A DNA stretch of 64,000 bases, from assembly GCF_010730575.1 (NCBI RefSeq), contig NZ_AP022614.1, positions 5,580,001 to 5,644,000 on the forward strand, given 5' to 3'. Both the position numbers and the translations under genes were made by a program. Source of the stretch: Mycobacterium parmense (GTDB lineage Bacteria > Actinomycetota > Actinomycetes > Mycobacteriales > Mycobacteriaceae). The notes under the pieces are model-generated. The model made no database searches. It worked only from the letters and a program-made list of their open reading frames with translations, and had not been told where the DNA came from. Positions 53,234 through 62,665 of the stretch are shown in pieces (the stretch's first letter is position 1; each line of letters starts with the position of its first letter).

Positions 53234-54427
53234 TCACTTCGAGAACAATTCGGCGATGAGTTGCCGGCGTTGCGACCAGTCTGCTGCGCGCAGGTCGACG
53301 TATCCGGACTCGGTGACGATGACGTCCACGTCGTAGGCGGGTGTGGACGCAGGCCGGCTGAGCTGCTCGACGAGCGGCGAGCGTCCGTTCACCTGAGTTG
53401 GAACGGCGATGATCGACAGACCGCCGCAGCTCATCCTCGCGGCGGCGCAATAGTCGGGATGCCCGCCGATTCCACCGATCACCTTGTCGCCCAAACCCTC
53501 GACGTTGATCTGCCCGTATGGGTCGATCTCGATGGCGGTGTTCACTGCGACCAGCGGTGACCCGCGCGACAGCCGGGCAAGGTCGTGGGTGTAGTCGAGG
53601 CCGCGCAGAATCCGGCGTCCATCGGCCCAGTCGTAGAGAGCGTCGCTGCCCAGGAGATACGTAGCCGACGGTGTACCCGCCAGCAGGCCGCGCCTGTCGA
53701 GGTCGACGACGGCGTCGGTGAGTAACCCGGTGTCGATATGCAACGGCACCTGTGCCCGGCGCAGCAGTGCGGTGCCGAGCTGGCCTGGCCCGTACTGGAC
53801 CCGGGCGCCTTTGGGCAGCAGCAAAAGTACCGTGTCGGCGAGGGCGTCGTGAATCGGTTCCGGCTCGCGCTGCGGCACTCGCACCGGTCCGCTCCCGACG
53901 GTTCCGAGCACTTCGACTTCCGACGGGTCGAGTCCAGGCTCGGCATCCGCCCCGGGCGCCGAGGTGTCTATGATCGCGAGTGCCCTTGTGCCGTTGCGGA
54001 TCGCCGCGCGTTGCCACGAGACCTCGGTGCCGAACTGCAGCAAATCATTCCGGCGTACCAGCCGGGTGAGCAGCACCTGAGGCCGCAACACGTCAGCCAG
54101 CAGAGCGGGAATCGCGGCCAGCCGCGTCGGCAGGAATCGCACCGTCGAGCTGCGCAATACGTCACGCACGCCCCAACCGGGCATCAACGCAATGACTTCG
54201 GCGAATGCGTCTGTGTCGAGGCCGTCGATCGGGGCGGGCAGCCAGCCCAGTACCAGGCGCACCGAGCCCACCTCGCCGGCGGCGGCGCTCAGCGCCGCTC
54301 CGACCGACCCGCCGTCGTCGAGGCAGCGCAGTGCGCCCACCCCGTCGCCGAGGGCCACTGTCATTCCGGGGCGCAGCGCGGCGCGCAGCGCTACGGTCAA
54401 CTCAGTTGTGGTCAAAGCTGTTGTCAT
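53234..54427 (-). CDS. Acetyl-CoA hydrolase/transferase family protein (4-hydroxybutyrate CoA-transferase-like)
   Basis: The ATG at 54427 overlaps the stop of the upstream dehydrogenase (ATGA) and gives 397 residues. The C-terminal half has the family stretch NTAIEIDPYGQINVEGLGDK, with the catalytic Glu position, and GGIGGHPDYCAAARMSCGG. Such proteins use a Glu-CoA intermediate to transfer CoA from one acid to another, or to hydrolyse acyl-CoA. It probably recycles CoA in the side-chain pathway; donor and acceptor unknown. Confidence 0.83.
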   Translation of the reverse strand: MTTALTTTELTVALRAALRPGMTVALGDGVGALRCLDDGGSVGAALSAAAGEVGSVRLVLGWLPAPIDGLDTDAFAEVIALMPGWGVRDVLRSSTVRFLPTRLAAIPALLADVLRPQVLLTRLVRRNDLLQFGTEVSWQRAAIRNGTRALAIIDTSAPGADAEPGLDPSEVEVLGTVGSGPVRVPQREPEPIHDALADTVLLLLPKGARVQYGPGQLGTALLRRAQVPLHIDTGLLTDAVVDLDRRGLLAGTPSATYLLGSDALYDWADGRRILRGLDYTHDLARLSRGSPLVAVNTAIEIDPYGQINVEGLGDKVIGGIGGHPDYCAAARMSCGGLSIIAVPTQVNGRSPLVEQLSRPASTPAYDVDVIVTESGYVDLRAADWSQRRQLIAELFSK

Positions 54428-56739
54428 CGAGGCTCTTTGGGAAGCCCGAGCACCCGCTCGCCGAGGATATTGCGCTGGATCTCGCTGGTGCCGCCCAGGA
54501 TCGTCTGCGCCCGCCCGACCAGCATGTGGTGCACCAGCCCGTCGTCCGCTGGGTCGGTGCACGCGTCGGTGCCCAGAACTTCGGTGGCCATGTCCCCGAG
54601 GTCCTGATCGGTTTCCGAGGTCATCAACTTCAGCACCGAGAAGGCCGGCGACGTGAGGTCACCGGAGTCGATGGCGCGCTGCCAGGTGTAGCGCAGCAGC
54701 CACATCCTCGCCCATAACCGGGTCATCGACCTCGACAACACGGGGTCGAGCAGGTCGTGGTCACGGGCCGCATCGACCATGCGCTCGTGCATCCGGAACA
54801 TCGATACCGCTTGGGAACCCAACGTCAGGCGCTCACGGCCCAGCGTCACCATCGCCACGGTCCAGCCCTGGCCGACGTCACCGATCAGGGCGTCTTCGCC
54901 GAGTTCGGCTCCATCGAAGAAGACTTCGTTGAACTTGCTTTCGCCGTCCATCTGCATCAGCGGGCGCACCATGACCCCCGGGATGTCCATGGGCACGATG
55001 AACATCGACAGATCCCGGTGCTTGTCCGGACCGGTGCGGGCGAGCAGCAGGCCGAAGCGGGCCGAGGCGGCGGCCGAACTCCACACCTTCTGACCATCGA
55101 TCCGCCAGCCCATGGCGGTGCGCTCGGCCCGGGTGCGCACGCCGGCGAGGTCTGAGCCGGCGCCCGGCTCGGAGAAGAGCTGACACCAGACGTCGTCGCC
55201 CACTCTGATCGGCTCCAGGTAGCGATCCTTCTGCTCCTGGCTGCCGAACTTGATCAGCACCGGTCCGACCAGGTCGGCGCCGGTGATGTTGAGCTGACGG
55301 GGCACGTCGGCTCGTGCGCATTCCTCGGCGAAGACGGCCTGGTACGTGACTGTCGCTGCGGCACCGCCGAACTCACGCGGCCAGTGCAGGCAGGCGTAGC
55401 CGTGGTCGGCCAGGTATCGGTGCCAGATCCGGCCGGGTTCGACGTCGTCCGCAGTGGGTGTGGGCCCGTAGTTACGCAGACCGGCCGGCCGCGGTGCCTC
55501 GTGCAGGAACGAGCGGATCTCCGCGCGTAGGGCGTCGACGTCGTTCAGGTCTTTCGTCACTTCTGGCGACGCCGGCGGCTGAGTCGACGGGTCCAGCGCA
55601 GACAGCCGATCCCAGTGTTGAGCTGGGCTGCCGAACACCACCTCGTCCGTGCGGGCGCGCCGAAAGTACAGGTGCGCGGCATCCTCCCAGGTGAAGCCGA
55701 TGCCGCCGTGAATCTGGACGTTCGCTTTCGCGGCGTTGCACAGCGCCTCCGAGCACACCGCCTTCGCCATGCTCGCGCGCCAGCCCGCTTCGCCGGCGAC
55801 CGCGGTATCCGAACCGTCCAGGGCATCCAGGGCCGCCTGCGAGGCCGACCGTGCCCACTCGAGATCGACCAGCATGTCGGCGCACTTGTGCTTGATGGCC
55901 TGAAAGCTGCCGATCTGCCGACCGAACTGTTCGCGGGTGCGGGCGTATTCGGTGGCGATCTCGAGCACCCGTTCGCACGCGCCCACCTGTTCGGCCGACA
56001 ACACCGCCAGTGCAATGTCGACGTTGCGGTCGACGACGTCGTCGATGGGGCCGTCGCCAGACAGCCGCAGTGCCGGCGCCGCGCTGAGCGTGATGGTGGC
56101 CATCGGCCTGGTGCCGTCGAGGACCCGTTCGGCCTCGGCGACGACACCGTCGACGGTGGGGTCGAGCAGGAACAGCGCCGGCTCGCCGTGTTCGTCGATG
56201 GCGACCACAACGAGGTCGTCGGCAGCGGACCCGCCCAGCACGTGGCGCACCGTGCCGTCGATGTTCCAGTCGTCCCCGGTGCGGGCGGCGCTCAGCGTCA
56301 CCGCGGACCGACGCCACAACCCGCCGTCGCCCGTGAGCGCTGCGGCCGCGGTGCGGCGACCCTCGATCAGACCGGTGAGCCGCTTGTCAGCATCGGGATC
56401 GCGCTCGGTCAAGTCGAGCAGCAGGCCGGTGGCCAGCACCGTGGAACTGACGAACGGCACCGGGGCCAGCGCGCGGCCGAGTTCGTGAGCGACCACACCC
56501 AGCACGGACACGCCGTAACCTGCACCGCCCAGTTGCTCGGGCAGCGCGATGGCGGCCACCCCCACCTGGTTGCACAGCACGTCCCACAGCACCGTGTCGA
56601 ACCCGGAATGCCCGTCTCCGCCGCGGCCGCCCTCGCCGTATGCGACGGCGCGCACTCGGTCCTCGGATGCCAGTCGCTCACAGGCGGAGCGCACCGATTG
56701 CGCAAGTTCCTGACGCTCGTCAGCGGACAACGCCGTCAT
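54424..56739 (-). CDS. Fused two-domain acyl-CoA dehydrogenase (FadE34/ChsE3-like)
   Basis: The ATG at 56739 has AGGAGG nearby and gives 771 residues. Residues about 1-370 form one acyl-CoA dehydrogenase domain (LPEQLGGAGYGVSVLG; EYARTREQFGRQIGSFQAIK; VQIHGGIGFTWEDAAHLYFR), and about 385-771 a second (LHWPREFGGAAATV; FSEPGAGSDLAGVRT; GQKVWSS; TILGGTSEIQRNILGERVLG). The layout equals a split alpha/beta pair joined end to end, as in FadE34. Overlaps with both neighbours (ATGA) show a tight operon with the ligase. Confidence 0.9.
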   Translation of the reverse strand: MTALSADERQELAQSVRSACERLASEDRVRAVAYGEGGRGGDGHSGFDTVLWDVLCNQVGVAAIALPEQLGGAGYGVSVLGVVAHELGRALAPVPFVSSTVLATGLLLDLTERDPDADKRLTGLIEGRRTAAAALTGDGGLWRRSAVTLSAARTGDDWNIDGTVRHVLGGSAADDLVVVAIDEHGEPALFLLDPTVDGVVAEAERVLDGTRPMATITLSAAPALRLSGDGPIDDVVDRNVDIALAVLSAEQVGACERVLEIATEYARTREQFGRQIGSFQAIKHKCADMLVDLEWARSASQAALDALDGSDTAVAGEAGWRASMAKAVCSEALCNAAKANVQIHGGIGFTWEDAAHLYFRRARTDEVVFGSPAQHWDRLSALDPSTQPPASPEVTKDLNDVDALRAEIRSFLHEAPRPAGLRNYGPTPTADDVEPGRIWHRYLADHGYACLHWPREFGGAAATVTYQAVFAEECARADVPRQLNITGADLVGPVLIKFGSQEQKDRYLEPIRVGDDVWCQLFSEPGAGSDLAGVRTRAERTAMGWRIDGQKVWSSAAASARFGLLLARTGPDKHRDLSMFIVPMDIPGVMVRPLMQMDGESKFNEVFFDGAELGEDALIGDVGQGWTVAMVTLGRERLTLGSQAVSMFRMHERMVDAARDHDLLDPVLSRSMTRLWARMWLLRYTWQRAIDSGDLTSPAFSVLKLMTSETDQDLGDMATEVLGTDACTDPADDGLVHHMLVGRAQTILGGTSEIQRNILGERVLGLPKEPR

Positions 56740-58226
56740 CGGGTTCCTCCTGCGATCTGCCGGGCCAGCTCGGACTTGGCGACCTTGCCGAGCCCCGTCA
56801 GCGGGAACTCGTCGACCAGGACGAGCCGCTCGGGCCACTTCTGCTTCATCAGCCCGCGTTGGTCGAGGAACGTGCAGAGCTCGTCGAGGGTGACGTCGCG
56901 ATGGCGTGGCGAACGGCGCACGACCGCGCACACCAACTCGCCGCGCAGTTCGTCGGCCTGGCCGAGCACGGCGATCTCGTCGACCAGGGGGTGGGCCAGC
57001 AGTTCGTTCTCGATCTCGTCAGGGGCTACGTTCTCGCCCTTGCGAATGATCAAATCCTTGGTGCGGCCGGTGACCACGATTCGCCCGTCCGGGCGAAGGT
57101 GGCCCCGGTCGCCGCTGCGGAACCACCCGTCGGCGGTGAGTGCGTCGGCCCACTGGTCGTGCTGCAGATATCCCGGTGTCAGGTTGTCGCCACGCAGCTC
57201 GATCTCGCCGCTCGCTGCGATCCGCACCTGCGATCCAGGGATGGGCCGGCCCGCGCTGTTGGCCAGTTGCTCGTCGGTGTCGGTGGCCTCGCTGACGCAG
57301 ATCATCGGCGCCTCGGTCATTCCGTAGGCATGCACGACCGGAACGCGTAGGTGTTCACGCACCTGTCGGTGCACCTCGGGCGGACACGGGGCACCCCCGC
57401 CGATCAGCATCCGCAGCGACGGCACCAGCAATTCGGTTGTCGGCGCGGCCATCTGGGCGGCCAGCAGCATCTGGTAGAACGCGGTGCTAGCTCCGGTCAC
57501 CGTCACCTGATGTTCCGCGAGCACCCGGGGCAGGTCGCCTGCGGAAACTTTGGGGATGAGCACCACGGGAAAGTCGCCGAACAGAGCGGTTGCGAGGTAG
57601 ACCATGCCGCCGATGTGGCAGATGGGAAAGGCGATCGTGCCGACTTCCCGCGGATGGCTGCCCACGCCGAGATGCGCGACATAACCGCGGGCGGCGCTGA
57701 GCAAGGTGGTGTCGGTGTGGCGCACGGCTTTCGGGCGCCCGGTGGTGCCCGACGTGAAGTACACCCAGCGCGGCTCCGCTGCGCGGTGGGGCGCTTCGTA
57801 CTCGGCGCTTACGGCCGGCGACGTCTGGAGCCGGCGGACAAAGTCGGCGGGGACCGTGATTGTCGGTAGCCCAGGTGCGGCATTGGCGGTCGTCGACTCG
57901 TCGACCAGCAGGATGTCCGCGCGTGCGACGTCGACCGCCGCGCACACCTCGCGGCACCGATAGAGGTGCAACACCGGGGCCTGCGTAACGGGCATGCGGG
58001 CCAGCGCAAGCATCACCACCGCGGCGTTGACGTTTGAGGGCAGCTGCCAGGCGACCGTCATGCCGGGGCGCACACCGGCATCTGCCAACCATTCCGCGGC
58101 GGCCGACGCCAGCGCGGCTACCTGCGAGATGGTGAGTGTCTCGCCGTCGACGTCGCGCAGCAGCGGACGATCCGGTCGGCCGGCGGCGCACTCATCCAGC
58201 AGCCCGGCGATGGTGCCAGCCGTCAC
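56736..58226 (-). CDS. Acyl-CoA ligase (FadD/AMP-binding)
   Basis: The GTG at 58226 follows GGGAG and gives 496 residues. It has the AMP motif YFTSGTTGRPKAVRHTDTT, HAYGMTEAPMICVSE, FRSGDRGHLRPDGRIVVTGR and the Lys-bearing TGLGKVAKSELARQI. It would convert an acid to acyl-CoA. The stop overlaps the fused dehydrogenase start, suggesting that the ligase product is its substrate. The P450 gene (58252-59472) lies upstream on the same strand, separated by 25 bases. Confidence 0.9.
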   Translation of the reverse strand: MTAGTIAGLLDECAAGRPDRPLLRDVDGETLTISQVAALASAAAEWLADAGVRPGMTVAWQLPSNVNAAVVMLALARMPVTQAPVLHLYRCREVCAAVDVARADILLVDESTTANAAPGLPTITVPADFVRRLQTSPAVSAEYEAPHRAAEPRWVYFTSGTTGRPKAVRHTDTTLLSAARGYVAHLGVGSHPREVGTIAFPICHIGGMVYLATALFGDFPVVLIPKVSAGDLPRVLAEHQVTVTGASTAFYQMLLAAQMAAPTTELLVPSLRMLIGGGAPCPPEVHRQVREHLRVPVVHAYGMTEAPMICVSEATDTDEQLANSAGRPIPGSQVRIAASGEIELRGDNLTPGYLQHDQWADALTADGWFRSGDRGHLRPDGRIVVTGRTKDLIIRKGENVAPDEIENELLAHPLVDEIAVLGQADELRGELVCAVVRRSPRHRDVTLDELCTFLDQRGLMKQKWPERLVLVDEFPLTGLGKVAKSELARQIAGGTR

Positions 58227-58251
58227 CGTGTTCTCCCGTCCCGGCCGGCCG

Positions 58252-59472
58252 TCAGCCCACCCGCGGCCCGGGCGTGAAACTGACCGGCAGTTCGCGCACG
58301 GCGTACACCTCGCCCGCGTCCTCGAACAGTTTCGGATCACCGGCCAACTCGAAGTCGGGTAGCCGCTTGAGCACCTGGGTGATCATCACGTCGAACATCA
58401 GCTTGGCATAGTGCGAACCGAGGCAGCGGTGCATGCCCACACCGAAAGCCATGTGCTTCTTGGCATTCGGGCGATCCAGGTCGAGTTCGTCGGGGTTCTC
58501 GAACATTGCGGGGTCACGGTTCGCGGCAGCCCACATCAGGATCGCCCGGTCGCCCCGGCACAGGTGTTGGCCGTGGAAGTCGGCGTCGCGCGAGACGGTG
58601 CGCGCCAGGCCGAGAGTCGGCGTGTAGAGGCGCAGCAGCTCATCGGTGGACTTCTTCACCAGGCTCGGATCGGCCTTGAACTTAGCGCGCAACTCGGAGT
58701 CCTTACACAGCCGCAACAGCACGTTGCCGGTGAATCCACTGGTGGTGTCCATACCACCGAGCATCATCAGCACCGTGTACATGGTGATCTGACCGTCGTC
58801 GAGAGGCTTGCCGTTCAGCGTTCCGCGCAGGATGTCGCTGAACAGGTCATCACCGAGTCCCTCGGCCCGGCGCTGCTCCATGTGCTTGCCGATCTCGCCG
58901 AACATCTCCATCCCCGCGATTGCGGCCTTCTCCGGGGCGTGGGCACGGTCGTGCACGGTGGTGTGCACCCAGCCGACCCAGTCCATGAACCGCGACTCGT
59001 CGAAGTTCAACAGCCGCAGAATCAACCGCGCCGGCAGCGGGGTTGTCAGCTCACCGACCAGGTCGCACTCGCCTCGCTCGATGAAGGCATCGATCGCCTC
59101 ATTGGTCATCTCGATGGCGGACTCGCGGAACCGCTCCGCCGAAGCCGGTGAGAAGCGCTTGAGGGTGACCTCGCGCAGCTCCTGGGTCTCGGGAGGATCC
59201 GACTCGATCGGCAGGATCGGCAACGGCAGCTCGCTGGCCGGCACACCCACCGACGGATAGGAGTTGAACAGGTCGTCGTTGCGGGCCGCCTCGAAGACAG
59301 ACGCATAGTCGACCAACGCCCAGAAGCCTTCGTAGTGCTCGGAATGTGCGACCGGGCAGCCCAATTCGCGCATCTCGCGGAACCGGCTGTAGGGGTCCTC
59401 GCGGAACTCGGGCGAGTGGTGGTCGAGGTCGACCTCGGCGCGTGGACGCGATTCCGCCTGGGTGTCGGTCAT
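58252..59472 (-). CDS. Cytochrome P450
   Basis: The ATG at 59472 gives 406 residues. The I-helix reads GGMDTTSG, the K-helix ELLRLYTPT with TLGLARTVSRD after it, and the haem loop FGVGMHRCLGSHYAKL (Cys about residue 356). It belongs to the mycobacterial class I type needing external ferredoxin. In this operon (thiolase - P450 - ligase - fused FadE - CoA transferase - SDR) it could make the carboxylate that the ligase then activates. The specific CYP family cannot be set by eye. Confidence 0.92.
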   Translation of the reverse strand: MTDTQAESRPRAEVDLDHHSPEFREDPYSRFREMRELGCPVAHSEHYEGFWALVDYASVFEAARNDDLFNSYPSVGVPASELPLPILPIESDPPETQELREVTLKRFSPASAERFRESAIEMTNEAIDAFIERGECDLVGELTTPLPARLILRLLNFDESRFMDWVGWVHTTVHDRAHAPEKAAIAGMEMFGEIGKHMEQRRAEGLGDDLFSDILRGTLNGKPLDDGQITMYTVLMMLGGMDTTSGFTGNVLLRLCKDSELRAKFKADPSLVKKSTDELLRLYTPTLGLARTVSRDADFHGQHLCRGDRAILMWAAANRDPAMFENPDELDLDRPNAKKHMAFGVGMHRCLGSHYAKLMFDVMITQVLKRLPDFELAGDPKLFEDAGEVYAVRELPVSFTPGPRVG

Positions 59473-59497
59473 CGGCAGTACTCCCTTCGGGTGGCCG

Positions 59498-60652
59498 CTA
59501 CTTGGACAAGATGGCGACAGCTGCGGTTCCCGGTGCGCCGTACAGCTGGGCCAGCGCGACCTGCGGATCGTTCGGTACCTGGCGGTCACCGGCGGCCCCG
59601 CGCAATTGCTGAACCAGCTCGTAGACCTGGCGAAGGCCGGATGCACCGACCGGTTCGCCGTTGGCCAGCAGCCCGCCGTCGGTGTTGATGGGCAGCCGCC
59701 CGCCGATCTTGGTGGCGCCGTCGGCGAGCAGTGCTTCTTGTTCGCCGTCCTTACAGAGACCTGTCTCGGCCATGTGGATGATTTCGGACCCCGAGTCGGT
59801 GTCTTGCAGTTGCGCAACGTCGACGTCCTCGGGACCTATCCCGGCCAACTCGTAGGCGGCGCGGGCGGCCTCAGCGGTAGTGCCGGGCATGATCGGCAGC
59901 TCGATCGAGGTACGAAGGAGCTCGTAAGCGCCTTCGCGGCGGCTGCGCAGCGCGGTGGAGCGCAGGTAGATCGGAGAGTCGGTGTAGTGCTTGGCTTTAT
60001 CGGCCCGGCACACCACCACGGCGGCAGCGCCTTCGTTCGGGTTGCAGTACATGTATTGACGCAGCGGTGCGTTCACGACCGGAGAGCTCAGGATCGCGTC
60101 GACGCTCATCGGCTTGCGGCGCCATGCATGCGGCGCCAGCGCTCCGTTGTCGAAGTTCTTGGCGGCAACGCGGGCCAAGGTCTCCTCGGTGATGCCGTGA
60201 TCGTGCATGTAGCGCATGATCTTGGTGCCGAAGTAATGCGTGGTCAGGAACATGCCCTGGTCGCCGTACCACTGCGGCAACCCCGACACCGAAGGGTCCG
60301 CGCCGAAGGCGCCGCGCGGGTGCTTGTCCAGCCCGACGCCGATCGCAATTTCGGCTTCGCCGAGTTGCACGTCTCGCGCGGCCAGGGTCAACAGCGAGTT
60401 TCCGGTCGCGCAACCGCTCAACGTGGCACGCGCCGGAAGGCCGGTCATCCCGGCCAACCCGGTCACCGCCTCGGGATTGGACACCTCGAGGCTGCCCGCG
60501 TACAGGCTGCCCACGTCGGACCACGCCACCCCGGCATCGCGCAGTGCCCTGCTGATCGCCACGGCGCCCATCTCCAGTGCCGACCGGTCCTCGTACCGCC
60601 CGAACGGGTGGAGGCCGACGCCGATGATGGCGATCTCGGGCCTGCTGCTCAT
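59498..60652 (-). CDS. Ltp2-like thiolase-fold enzyme (lipid-transfer/aldolase type)
   Basis: This 384-residue protein has the nucleophile segment LSGCATGNSLLTLA (Cys about residue 81), then AQLQDTDSGSEIIHMAETG and INTDGGLLANGEPVGASGLRQ. The His of the thiolase HPxGA motif is absent (GEPVGA) and no second catalytic Cys is visible (LYGAPGTAAV). This matches Ltp2-type proteins that cleave side chains by a retro-aldol reaction, usually with an OB-fold partner. The only OB-fold protein seen here is at 39471-40691. The gene heads the minus-strand operon and has element S2 in its promoter. Confidence 0.88.
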   Translation of the reverse strand: MSSRPEIAIIGVGLHPFGRYEDRSALEMGAVAISRALRDAGVAWSDVGSLYAGSLEVSNPEAVTGLAGMTGLPARATLSGCATGNSLLTLAARDVQLGEAEIAIGVGLDKHPRGAFGADPSVSGLPQWYGDQGMFLTTHYFGTKIMRYMHDHGITEETLARVAAKNFDNGALAPHAWRRKPMSVDAILSSPVVNAPLRQYMYCNPNEGAAAVVVCRADKAKHYTDSPIYLRSTALRSRREGAYELLRTSIELPIMPGTTAEAARAAYELAGIGPEDVDVAQLQDTDSGSEIIHMAETGLCKDGEQEALLADGATKIGGRLPINTDGGLLANGEPVGASGLRQVYELVQQLRGAAGDRQVPNDPQVALAQLYGAPGTAAVAILSK

Positions 60653-60727
60653 TGTGTTCCCTTCAGCATGCGCCTCTGTCGAACCCAGCCGTCGACGGGA
60701 GCGTGCGTTGACTTAGATACCGCCAAG

Positions 60728-60750
60728 CCTATAACTATATATCTGATTAG
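60728..60750 (+). promoter_or_regulatory. Candidate operator, copy S2 of the 23-bp element
   Basis: The site contains CTATAACTATATA and GATTAG and equals S1 at 39411-39433 at 20 of 23 positions. It is placed almost exactly in the middle of the 174-base divergent promoter, 75-76 bases from the starts of the thiolase and ligase genes. Confidence 0.65.
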
Positions 60751-60826
60751 TCGGTGCGGGTCCAGGATCGGGTCGCTACGCGCTAACGGCTTAGGGCATC
60801 AACTCGCAGGTGAAGGCTGAGGGGCG

Positions 60827-62326
60827 TTGAGTATTTCGTTGCTGCTGGAGATGGCGGCGTCGGGTGATCCCGACCGGGTTGCCGTGGTGGACGGCGACAT
60901 TCGACTGACTACTGCCGAACTCAGCGAGCTCGCCGATGGCGGTGCAGGTGTAATCGCCGCATCCGGGGCATCCCATGTCGCTTACGTCGGCACCGGCGGA
61001 GCACTGCTCCCGCTGCTGCTGTTCTCTTCGGCGCGCGCGAACACGGCGTTCACGCCACTGAATTATCGGCTGAGTCCAGAGGGGCTGCGCGAACTCATCG
61101 ATCGGCTTCCGGCCCCGTTGGTCGTGGTCGACGTCGAGTACGGCGACATCGTGGCCGGTACCGGCCATCGGGTTATCTCGTCCGCCGAGTTCATCGAAGG
61201 CGCGCGATCCACCGAGCCCGTCTCGGTCTTCGCCGACCCCGACGACGTGGCGGTCGTGTTGTTCACCTCGGGTACCACGTCGCGGCCCAAAGCCGTTGAG
61301 CTGACTCACAACAACCTGACCAGTTATGTCACCGGCACCGTCGAATTCGGTTCCGCCGATCCCGCCGATGCGGCGCTGGTGTGCGTCCCGCCATATCACA
61401 TCGCCGGGGTTGGGGCCGCATTGTCAAACCTCTATGCAGGACGGGCGATCGTGTACCTGCGCCGGTTCGATCCGCACGAATGGGTGCGACTGGTCCGCGA
61501 CGAGCGGGTCACCACCGCGACGGTGGTGCCGACCATGCTGTCCCGCATCGTGGCGGTCCTCGAGGAGCAGTCCACCGAGCTTCCAACGCTGCGCAACTTC
61601 GCGTACGGCGGATCGAAGGTGGCGCGGCCATTGATCCGAAGGGCGCTGGACCTGCTACCGCAGGTCGGCTTCGTCAACGCGTACGGGCTGACCGAGACCA
61701 GCTCGACCATCTCGGTCCTCACGCCGGACGATCATCGTGTGGCCCACGAGGCACCGGACGACGCCGTCGCCCGTCGGCTGAGCTCGGTCGGTCGCCCGGT
61801 CCCCGGCATCGAGGTACAGATCCGCGCAGAAGACGGCACCGTGCTCGGGCCGGGCGAGGCTGGTGAGCTCTTCGTGCGAGGCCCCCAGGTGTCGGGCCGT
61901 TACTCCGAGATCGGATCGGTGCTCGACGCGGAGGGCTGGTTCCCGACCAGGGATGTCGCGATGCTGGATGAGGATGGCTACCTGTTCATCGGAGGGCGGT
62001 CCGACGACACCATCATCCGGGGCGGGGAGAACATCGCCCCGTCGGAGATCGAGGACGTCCTCATCGAGCATCCCGACGTCCGCGAGGTCGTCGTCGTCGG
62101 ACTGGATGACGCCGAGTGGGGTCAGATCATCGTGGCGGTGATCGTGCCCGAGGCAGGCGGTGCGCCGGCACCCGAGCAGCTCCGCGAGTTCGCACGCAGC
62201 CAGCTGCGTGGGTCCCGTACGCCGGATCGCATCGTGTTCCGGGAAGAGTTGCCAACCACGCCGACCGGCAAGGTGTTGCGCCGGGAGATCCTCGATAACC
62301 TGACGCCAGCTGCGGCCGAGCACTGA
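60827..62326 (+). CDS. Acyl-CoA ligase (FadD/AMP-binding)
   Basis: This 499-residue ligase starts at a TTG with GAGGGG just before it. It has LFTSGTTSRPKAVELTHNN, NAYGLTETSSTISVL, TRDVAMLDEDGYLFIGGR and the Lys-bearing TPTGKVLRREIL at the C-terminus. It heads a short plus-strand unit with two small genes and is divergent from the Ltp2-like thiolase under the shared 23-bp element, so its substrate is probably an acid of the same pathway. Confidence 0.88.
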   Translation: MSISLLLEMAASGDPDRVAVVDGDIRLTTAELSELADGGAGVIAASGASHVAYVGTGGALLPLLLFSSARANTAFTPLNYRLSPEGLRELIDRLPAPLVVVDVEYGDIVAGTGHRVISSAEFIEGARSTEPVSVFADPDDVAVVLFTSGTTSRPKAVELTHNNLTSYVTGTVEFGSADPADAALVCVPPYHIAGVGAALSNLYAGRAIVYLRRFDPHEWVRLVRDERVTTATVVPTMLSRIVAVLEEQSTELPTLRNFAYGGSKVARPLIRRALDLLPQVGFVNAYGLTETSSTISVLTPDDHRVAHEAPDDAVARRLSSVGRPVPGIEVQIRAEDGTVLGPGEAGELFVRGPQVSGRYSEIGSVLDAEGWFPTRDVAMLDEDGYLFIGGRSDDTIIRGGENIAPSEIEDVLIEHPDVREVVVVGLDDAEWGQIIVAVIVPEAGGAPAPEQLREFARSQLRGSRTPDRIVFREELPTTPTGKVLRREILDNLTPAAAEH

Positions 62327-62356
62327 ATTCGTCCCTCGAGAGAAGAGGAATCCGAC

Positions 62357-62659
62357 ATGATCAAGAACGGCACGCGCCTGCAGAGCCAGGTGTGTGACAC
62401 GCAGGTGATCGTCGTCAAAGCCGCTGAGAGCCTGGATGATCTGCGTTGCGGAGGCCATCCGATGGTGCCGCTGGATGCCGAGCGGGCCGCCGACGCCGTG
62501 CTCGACCCGGCCTTCGCCGACGGCAGCACGATGGGCAAGCGGTACGTCGACGACGGCGACGCCGAGGTGCTGGTCACCAAGGCCGGCGCCGGGTCGCTCA
62601 GCGTCGGGACGACGCCGCTGGTGCTCAAGGAAGCCAAGCCGCTGCCGGCCAGTGACTGA
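62357..62659 (+). CDS. Small conserved-looking protein of unknown function
   Basis: This 100-residue protein starts at an ATG with AGAGAAGAGGAA before it, 30 bases after the ligase gene. It contains two Cys (about residues 13 and 30; SQVCDTQVIVVKA and LRCGGHPMVP) and ends TTPLVLKEAKPLPASD. The spacing could suit a metal or disulfide site. The ligase context, the good ribosome site and the GC pattern of codon positions support a real gene. I do not recognise the family. Confidence 0.7.
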   Translation: MIKNGTRLQSQVCDTQVIVVKAAESLDDLRCGGHPMVPLDAERAADAVLDPAFADGSTMGKRYVDDGDAEVLVTKAGAGSLSVGTTPLVLKEAKPLPASD

Positions 62660-62665
62660 TAGCCA

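Noticed and set aside
55615..57327. A 570-codon open frame on the plus strand
   Set aside because: It is antisense to the fused acyl-CoA dehydrogenase and ligase, whose motifs are unambiguous.
59462..60820. A 452-codon open frame on the plus strand over the Ltp2-like gene
   Set aside because: It runs through the divergent promoter and is antisense to a clear thiolase-fold gene.
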